Assembly: GCA_022825265.1 (NCBI GenBank)
Contig: JAJDXE010000010.1
Location: 1 to 64,000 of the forward strand
Length of the DNA: 64,000 nucleotides
DNA from: Dehalococcoidia bacterium
GTDB lineage: Bacteria > Chloroflexota > Dehalococcoidia > Bin125
Reading direction: 5' to 3'
Part shown: one piece after another, positions 58,789 through 64,000 of the stretch
How the letters are laid out: every line of letters begins with the position of its first letter
Position numbering within the stretch: the stretch's first letter is position 1
Notes under the pieces: model-generated
Database searches by the model: none
Told to the model about the DNA's origin: nothing
What the model saw: the letters and a program-made list of their open reading frames with translations, nothing else
Translations under genes and position numbers: made by a program

Positions 58789-60819
58789 TCAAGACTCCCG
58801 ACGCAGAAGCAGGCTGCCACTCGCAAGCCGCTCAGCAACCCAGCCAGGAGGAACAGTCATGGTCGTATCGATCTGAGTGATAATCGCCGGCCCCGACACC
58901 GCCTCAACCACCGATCCGCGCTCCAGGATCTGCGTATCACGAGCCTGATCCCAGGTCACCACCGCACTCGCCGACTCGGAAGCCACGGCCCCTTGCGACG
59001 CCCCCACGCTACCGCGATAACCAACATGCCGAGCCTTCGCTCGTGCCGTAACGACCTCGACCGCGACATCGGGCGACGCAAAGCCAAATCGCTCCTCGTG
59101 AGCTCGGTGGAACGCTTCCCGCACCGCCTCAGCCTGCTGACCCTCGCTCAGCGAAACGGTCAGCTCATGAGACTGCCCCCGATACCGCAGATCCGCCGCA
59201 AGCTCGATCGCGACCCCTTCGACGTAGCCATCCTCGCCAATCGCCGCCTCAGCCTGTTCCGCAACCACGGCGAAGGCGTCGTCAAGCGCCTCGATATCGC
59301 CCTGAGCATCCGGCTCGACCGTCAGATGCAACCCCTGCTCGGCGTCCCGAGTGATATCCGAGATCAACATTCCACCAGCCGACAACACTCCGGGAGCCGA
59401 CGGAATCAGCGCCTGCGGGATGCCGACGGCGTCGGCGAGATCGCAAGCATGCAGCGGCCCCGCGCCGCCGAATGCCACCAGCGTGAAGCTGGCCGGGTCG
59501 TACCCGCGCTCGACCGAGATCACCCGCAGCGCCCGAGCCATGTTCGCATTGACCACATCGATCACAGCCAGCGCCGCGGCTTCAACCGAGCCGAATGGTC
59601 CAGCAATCGTGGCGATCGCCTGCCGCGCCCGATCCACATCCAGAGGAACCGTCCCGCCAAGCTGCTGCTCAGGCCGCAACCGACCGAGCACCGTGTGTGC
59701 ATCGGTCACAGTCGGCAGCGTCCCCCGACCGTACGCAGCCGGACCAGGATCAGCCCCCGCCGACTGCGGACCCACCCGCAGAGCGCCGCCCGGATCAAAC
59801 CACGCGATCGAACCGCCGCCCGCTCCGACCGTATGTAGGTCCACCGCCGGTGTGCGGATCGGCATGTCGTCGACCACCAGGTCGGTCCGCTCCAGCAAGC
59901 GACCGGGACACAGCGCAACATCGGCCGACGTCCCGCCCATGTCGAACGTGATCGCCTCAGGACAGCCATCAGCCTCCGCAGCAGCGAATGCCCCCGCGAC
60001 GCCGCCGGCCGGCCCCGACAACACAGTGCGAACGGCGTTGCGCCCAGCCGAACTCGCCGATAGCGACCCACCGTTTGACTGCATGATCCGCAGACGAACG
60101 CCATCAGCACCATCGTCACTCAGACGCAATTCCAGGGCGTCCAGATAACGGGCCATCACCGGCGCGAGATAGGCATTCGCAGTCGTCGTACTCATCCGCT
60201 CAAACTCGCGATGCTGGGGCAAAATCTCATAAGAAGCCGAGACGTTGAATCCTCGCTCCCGCGCCCGTTCCGCAGCGACCGCCTCGTGCGCGGGATTGAT
60301 AAAGCTGAACAGGAAACAGATCGCCACACTGCGGACGCCGGTCCGTTCGATCCGATTCAGCACAGCATCGAGCTGTTCCACGTCCAGCGGCGTAACGACC
60401 TCGCCGTCGGCGGCGATCCGTTCCTCGACCTCAAATCGCAGACGCTGCGGAACCAGCGGTTCGTGGCGCTGCGGATGTAGCGCGTAGAGATCAGGTCGGG
60501 CCTGCCGACCGATCACGAGCGTGTCGCGGAACCCCTTCGTCGTGATCAACGCAGTCGGCGCGCCGGTTCTGGTCAGCAGCGTGTTCGTGGCCACCGTCGA
60601 GCCGTGCACCACCTCCTCCGGCGACCAGCCAAACTCGCCAAGTCCGTTGATGATCGCGCGCCCCGGATCGTCGGGTGTCGAGGGTCGCTTGGCAATGCTG
60701 ATCTCGCTCTCGCGCAGGAACACGAAATCGGTGAACGTGCCTCCGACATCAACGCCCAGCAACAGGTCGTGGACCCGCTCCTGCTGCTCTGAAACGCCTG
60801 CGGAGTTGCTTACCGTCAT
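58789..60819 (-). CDS. hyuA: hydantoinase A/oxoprolinase family protein
   Basis: 676 residues, HyuA subunit. The ATP site LLGVDVGGTFTDFVFL, VVHGSTVATNTLLTRTGAPTALITTKGFRDTL, the TFDMGGTSADVALC metal/phosphate loop and VGAGGGSIAWFD-PGGALRVGPQSAGADPGPAAYGRGT are near consensus. It phosphorylates the amide or keto substrate for the partner HyuB. First gene of the pair. No glutathione or acetone pathway gene is near, so the substrate stays open. Confidence 0.94.
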   Translation of the reverse strand: MTVSNSAGVSEQQERVHDLLLGVDVGGTFTDFVFLRESEISIAKRPSTPDDPGRAIINGLGEFGWSPEEVVHGSTVATNTLLTRTGAPTALITTKGFRDTLVIGRQARPDLYALHPQRHEPLVPQRLRFEVEERIAADGEVVTPLDVEQLDAVLNRIERTGVRSVAICFLFSFINPAHEAVAAERARERGFNVSASYEILPQHREFERMSTTTANAYLAPVMARYLDALELRLSDDGADGVRLRIMQSNGGSLSASSAGRNAVRTVLSGPAGGVAGAFAAAEADGCPEAITFDMGGTSADVALCPGRLLERTDLVVDDMPIRTPAVDLHTVGAGGGSIAWFDPGGALRVGPQSAGADPGPAAYGRGTLPTVTDAHTVLGRLRPEQQLGGTVPLDVDRARQAIATIAGPFGSVEAAALAVIDVVNANMARALRVISVERGYDPASFTLVAFGGAGPLHACDLADAVGIPQALIPSAPGVLSAGGMLISDITRDAEQGLHLTVEPDAQGDIEALDDAFAVVAEQAEAAIGEDGYVEGVAIELAADLRYRGQSHELTVSLSEGQQAEAVREAFHRAHEERFGFASPDVAVEVVTARAKARHVGYRGSVGASQGAVASESASAVVTWDQARDTQILERGSVVEAVSGPAIITQIDTTMTVPPGWVAERLASGSLLLRRES

Positions 60820-60853
60820 AGTCGTGCCAGTCTACGAGGCGTATGCGCGTTGC

Positions 60854-60882
60854 TTGACTGCCTCTGGATGCGCTCATAGCGT
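60854..60882 (+). promoter_or_regulatory. candidate promoter of rplY
   Basis: TTGACT (60854-60859) and TAGCGT (60877-60882) are 17 bases apart, 50 bases ahead of the rplY start. The -35 is close to consensus, the -10 weak. The 112-base gap 60820-60931 also serves the divergent hyuA. Confidence 0.35.
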
Positions 60883-60931
60883 CAGTTGATAAGCTCACTG
60901 CTGACCGAAACGTTCAGGTTGAGATGGATGG

Positions 60932-61600
60932 ATGCCGATGTCTGACGCTGCTGAAGTCGTGTTGCAAGCGGAGAGTCGGACGGTGCTCGGCCGGAAAGTC
61001 AAGCAACTCCGACGAGATGGACTCGTTCCCGGCAACGTTTACGGCCGCGGCCAGGAATCACGCGCCATCCAGGCGGACCTGACCGAGATCCAACGCGTCT
61101 TCGGCGCCGTCGACCGAAACTCCGTGGTCACGATGTCGATCGACGGCACGAGCGAGACCATTCCGGTCGTGCTCCGTGAGATCCAGCGGCATCCCGTCAC
61201 TCGACGACTGGTGCATCTGGACTTCTACCAGGTCGACCTGACCCGAGCGATCCACTCCGAGGCGCGTCTTTCCCTGATCGGCGAGTCGGAAGCAGTCTCT
61301 ATGGGCGGCACCGTCGTCCAATCGCTCGAGTTGCTCATGCTGGAGGCCCTGCCGGGCGCGATGCCCTCGGTGATCGAAGTCGACATCTCGGTCCTCGAAG
61401 AGTTCGGCCACTCCGTCCTGGTTCGCGATCTCGTGCTGCCGGAAGGCGTCACCGCCGTGACCGACGGCGCTGTCGCCGTCGCGACCGCCCTCGCGCCGCG
61501 TGTGACTGAAGAAGAAGAGGAAGCTGAAGAGCTGGCCGCCGAAGAGGCGCTCGCCGAGGCTGCCGAAGGCGACGAGGAAGAGGCCGAGGAAGAGGAGTAG
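60932..61600 (+). CDS. rplY: ribosomal protein bL25 (Ctc family)
   Basis: 222 residues, the long Ctc form. The N-terminal L25 domain (LQAESRTVLGRKVKQLRRDGLVPGNVYGRGQESRAIQAD and HPVTRRLVHLDFYQVD) binds 5S rRNA. A C-terminal TL5-type beta domain follows (ISVLEEFGHSVLVRDLVLPEGVTAVTD), then an acidic tail of about 50 residues rich in Glu and Ala from residue 190. The start is ATG 60932 or the ATG at 60938. Monocistronic; the downstream rlmN gene is convergent. Confidence 0.94.
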   Translation: MPMSDAAEVVLQAESRTVLGRKVKQLRRDGLVPGNVYGRGQESRAIQADLTEIQRVFGAVDRNSVVTMSIDGTSETIPVVLREIQRHPVTRRLVHLDFYQVDLTRAIHSEARLSLIGESEAVSMGGTVVQSLELLMLEALPGAMPSVIEVDISVLEEFGHSVLVRDLVLPEGVTAVTDGAVAVATALAPRVTEEEEEAEELAAEEALAEAAEGDEEEAEEEE

Positions 61601-61618
61601 CCCGCCACCGCTGCTGGG

Positions 61619-62656
61619 TTACTGCTGCTTCCGCACCCGGTCGCCGCGCAACTGCCCGCAGGCGGCCGCGATATCGCGGCCCTGTTCGACTCGGATCGTC
61701 GTCGGCACGCCGCATTCCTGCAGCGCCTGTTGGAAGCCCAGCGTCGCCCGTCGAGATGGACGCTCGCCGACAACCCCCGGCGATGGATTCAGCGGAATCA
61801 GGTTGACGTGCGCCCGCAGACCCCGGATCCGCTCGGCCAGCCGTCGAGCGTGACCGCGGTTGTCGTTCACACCGCGCAGCAGGACATACTCAAACGTCAC
61901 CCGACCACCGGTCAGCCGGTTGTGCTCGCGAACCGCGTCAAGAATGTCCTCGACCGATGCACCCGGCACCGGGACCAGTTCACGCCGCAGCTTCGGATCC
62001 GGAGCGTGCAGCGAGACCGCCAGGTTGACGTGCGGATGATCCGTTGCCAGCCGTCGGATGTTCTGAGGAATCCCCACGGTCGAGACCGTAATCCGCCTCG
62101 GAGACATCGCGAACCCATCAGGATCGGTCAGCCGCTCAATGGACTCGCTGACACTGCCATAGTTCGCCAGAGGCTCACCCATGCCCATGAACACCACATG
62201 AGTGAGCTCGCGCCCCTCATCGCGAGCCCACGAGCGAGCCAGGATCGCCTGTCGCATGATCTCTCCGGCAGTCAGTTGACGCCGCAGCCCCTGCAGTCCG
62301 GTCGCGCAGAACACGCAGCCCATCGCGCAGCCCGCCTGCGACGAGAGACACACCGTGTCGCGCGGCTGCGAGCGGATCAGCACCGTCTCAATCAGTTCAT
62401 CGTCGCCAAGCCGCAAGAGCGCCTTGCTGGTCGAACCGTCCGATGATGTCTGAACCTCGACCGGCTCGCGATCCGACGAACTGACCTCAGAGAGCTGCTG
62501 TCGAAGCTCCGTCGGCAAGTCCGACATCGACATCGGATCGATCGTCCCCCGCTGATACATCTGCCGCCAGATCTGCCGAGCTCGATACCCGGGCTGACCA
62601 AGCGACTCCACAAGCTCGCCCAGCGCCGCCCGGTCCAGATCAAGCAGCTCAGTCAT
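61619..62656 (-). CDS. rlmN: 23S rRNA (adenine-2503-C2)-methyltransferase
   Basis: 345-residue radical-SAM enzyme methylating A2503 of 23S rRNA (and A37 of some tRNAs). The iron-sulfur ligands are C110, C114 and C117 (AGCAMGCVFCATG). VFMGMGEPLANY, ITVSTVGIPQNIRRLA, NLAVSLHAPD and VTFEYVLLRGVND are conserved blocks, and the C-terminal catalytic Cys lies in QECGVPTTIRVEQGRDIAAACGQL. ATG 62656 overlaps the fmt stop by 8 bases. Confidence 0.95.
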   Translation of the reverse strand: MTELLDLDRAALGELVESLGQPGYRARQIWRQMYQRGTIDPMSMSDLPTELRQQLSEVSSSDREPVEVQTSSDGSTSKALLRLGDDELIETVLIRSQPRDTVCLSSQAGCAMGCVFCATGLQGLRRQLTAGEIMRQAILARSWARDEGRELTHVVFMGMGEPLANYGSVSESIERLTDPDGFAMSPRRITVSTVGIPQNIRRLATDHPHVNLAVSLHAPDPKLRRELVPVPGASVEDILDAVREHNRLTGGRVTFEYVLLRGVNDNRGHARRLAERIRGLRAHVNLIPLNPSPGVVGERPSRRATLGFQQALQECGVPTTIRVEQGRDIAAACGQLRGDRVRKQQ

Positions 62657-63599
62657 CAACAGAGCCAAACCGCTGACCCACCAGGTCCCGAGTCCCTCGC
62701 GAGAATTCCTCCGCGCTCAGCTCCCGCTTCCCAGCACGCTGCAGCCGATTGACAGCAAGCACTCCCGATCCGGTCGCAACGTCGATCGTCTCGCCATCGC
62801 CAAGAATCGTCCCCGGCTCATCCGACGACTCAACCTCCATCTCCACAGCTTCGGTAATCCGGATCGCCGACTTCCCCAGCGTCGTCGCCGCAGCCGGCCA
62901 CGGAGTGTACGCCCGTACATGCCGAGCAATCTGAGCTGCGTCTGATGCCCAATCAATCCGCCCCTGCTGCTTCTTCACTCGACGAGCCCTCGTAGCCAGC
63001 GCCGAGTCCTGCGGTACGGGAGAAATCGAACCCTGAAGCCAATCCGGGATCGTCTCAAGCAGCAACTCCGCACCCATCCCAGCAAGCCGATCACTGAGCT
63101 CCCCCGCATGCTCCGAGGGTCCAACCGCAGTCGCCCGCTGGCGCAAGATGTCGCCCGTGTCCTCCGTCTCATCGACCAGCATGATCGTCACGCCCGTCTC
63201 TTCATCACCGTGCAAAATCGCAGCAGAAATCGGCGACGCCCCACGCCATCGAGGCAACAGCGAAGCATGAACGTTCAGCGTCCCATGCTTCGGCAAATCG
63301 AGAATCTCGACCGGGATGATCTGTCCATAGGCCGCGACAATCTGCAAGTCGGGCTTGAGGCTCGCAATCTGCGCAATCGCAGCCCCATCCCGCAGACGAG
63401 ACGGCTGCAGCGCCGGAATTCCGTGCTCAGCCGCAAGCTCCTTGACCGGCGGAGGCCGCAGCGACCTGCCCCGCCCCGCACGAGCGTCGGGCTGAGTTAC
63501 CACGGCGACCGGCCGGTAAGGACTCTCGATTAGCGCCCGCAGCGTGGGAACAGCGAAATCAGGCGATCCGTAGAAGAGGACTCGCGGAGGATCGGACAT
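62649..63599 (-). CDS. fmt: methionyl-tRNA formyltransferase
   Basis: 316-residue enzyme putting a formyl group on initiator Met-tRNA. RVLFYGSPDFAVPTLRAL, VVTQPDARAGRGRSLRPPPVKELA, the catalytic NVHASLLPRWRGASPISAAILHGDEETGVTIM (Asn-His, SLLPRWRGA) and the C-terminal OB domain (NRLQRAGKRELSAEEF) are all normal. It sits between secG and rlmN on one strand. Peptide deformylase, often adjacent, is not in the window. Confidence 0.96.
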   Translation of the reverse strand: MSDPPRVLFYGSPDFAVPTLRALIESPYRPVAVVTQPDARAGRGRSLRPPPVKELAAEHGIPALQPSRLRDGAAIAQIASLKPDLQIVAAYGQIIPVEILDLPKHGTLNVHASLLPRWRGASPISAAILHGDEETGVTIMLVDETEDTGDILRQRATAVGPSEHAGELSDRLAGMGAELLLETIPDWLQGSISPVPQDSALATRARRVKKQQGRIDWASDAAQIARHVRAYTPWPAAATTLGKSAIRITEAVEMEVESSDEPGTILGDGETIDVATGSGVLAVNRLQRAGKRELSAEEFSRGTRDLVGQRFGSVDD

Positions 63600-63633
63600 G
63601 GCGTTTGGCGTTGCGAACAGCTGTCGAGAGCAA

Positions 63634-63861
63634 TCAGACCTGCGTGGCCGCGATGCTCAGGCCAACGAAGACGAGCATCAAGACGATCGTGCCGCGAAAC
63701 AACGTGCGCTCCAGCCCGCGACGCGTCCGGTAGGACGATTCAGCCCCGGCGCCGCCGAAGATGTTGCCCAACCCCGCGCCTTTGGCTTGCAGGATCACCG
63801 CCGCAATCACGACCAGCGCGATCAGAATCTGTACGACGTTGAGAATCTCTGAAGTGTCCAC
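63634..63861 (-). CDS. secG: preprotein translocase subunit SecG
   Basis: 75 residues with two helices (LNVVQILIALVVIAAVILQ and GTIVLMLVFVGLSIAATQV) and the conserved QAKGAGLGNIFGGAGAESSYRTRRGLE loop, the SecG signature. Part of the SecYEG channel, supporting protein export. It starts ahead of fmt by 34 bases on the same strand. Confidence 0.92.
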   Translation of the reverse strand: MDTSEILNVVQILIALVVIAAVILQAKGAGLGNIFGGAGAESSYRTRRGLERTLFRGTIVLMLVFVGLSIAATQV

Positions 63862-63894
63862 AGTTCAGTTGTACCTGAGTTCTCTACCTGGCGG

Positions 63895-64000
63895 TTATTC
63901 CGCAATCGTCACACGCTGCTGACGCCGAGGCCGCACCCCGGCCTCGCGACCCTCATGGTATGCCGTCATGATCGCATCGGCGAGCTTCTCACTGTCATGT
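63895..64000 (-). CDS. unidentified gene, C-terminal end only
   Basis: An open frame enters from the right edge and stops at TAA 63897-63895; 34 codons are visible (ending in ADAIMTAYHEGREAG, VRPRRQQRVTIAE). Codon bias matches the neighbours and the spacing to secG (33 bases) suggests one transcript. No family recognised from this short piece. Confidence 0.6.
   Translation of the reverse strand, partial: HDSEKLADAIMTAYHEGREAGVRPRRQQRVTIAE

Overview
The window is 64 kb of dense, GC-rich bacterial chromosome with about 60 protein genes, five tRNA genes, very short intergenic gaps and no rRNA, integrase, transposase or CRISPR array. Several traits together suggest a free-living, probably marine, aerobic heterotroph of the Chloroflexota (SAR202/Dehalococcoidia-like): many luciferase-like flavin/F420 monooxygenases, CaiB/BaiF CoA-transferases, paired thiolase-like/DUF35 genes, EthD, DinB and PPOX proteins, an HTH plus SEC-C protein, and an L25/Ctc protein with an acidic tail. 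This is inferred from gene content; an actinobacterial origin cannot be excluded without a tree.

Layout. 1-1.4 kb: an MFS permease. 8.45-1.35 kb (minus): a tRNA Trp-Leu-Gly-Cys cluster, then pncA, pncB, a sirohaem sulfite/nitrite reductase, a TrmH-type methyltransferase, a DUF35 protein, a thiolase-like protein and a Uma2-family protein. 8.6-16.4 kb: STAS protein, glycerophosphodiesterase, methyltransferase, LLM oxidoreductase, DinB, amidase, a HigBA toxin-antitoxin pair with a clear operator, an MBL hydrolase and an HTH/SEC-C protein. 16.4-22.6 kb: tRNA-Arg, FmdB-like protein, exported tandem-Cache protein, TIGR01906 membrane protein, MazG, PcrA helicase and a zinc-ribbon membrane protein.

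22.6-36.6 kb is a catabolic island: alpha/beta hydrolase, LLM monooxygenase, tandem EthD protein, fumarase/ASL-superfamily lyase, two acyl-CoA dehydrogenases, a single and a fused double CoA-transferase, and a second thiolase-like/DUF35 pair, interrupted by HU, a P-loop/DRTGG protein and a small membrane protein. The order suggests a CoA-thioester pathway for an organic acid, with retro-aldol or thiolytic side-chain cleavage. The substrate is unknown.

36.6-54.4 kb is central metabolism: PEP carboxylase, an S9 peptidase-amidase pair, exonuclease III, a SpoU methyltransferase, a third LLM enzyme, a cyclase-family hydrolase, then fumC, mdh, acn and an acyl-CoA carboxylase beta subunit on one strand. 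54.5-64 kb: LysM lipoprotein, M28 peptidase and membrane protein; a HyuA/HyuB pair; then housekeeping genes rplY, rlmN, fmt, secG and a cut gene at the edge.

The most unusual signal is a small palindromic repeat family. A two-stem G/C-rich element occurs three times. Two copies lie in the same orientation within the first 20 codons of two different SpoU/TrmH-type RNA methyltransferase genes, and are translated as their N-terminal extensions. A second palindrome type, built around CTTGA, occurs once between genes and once inside the SEC-C gene.
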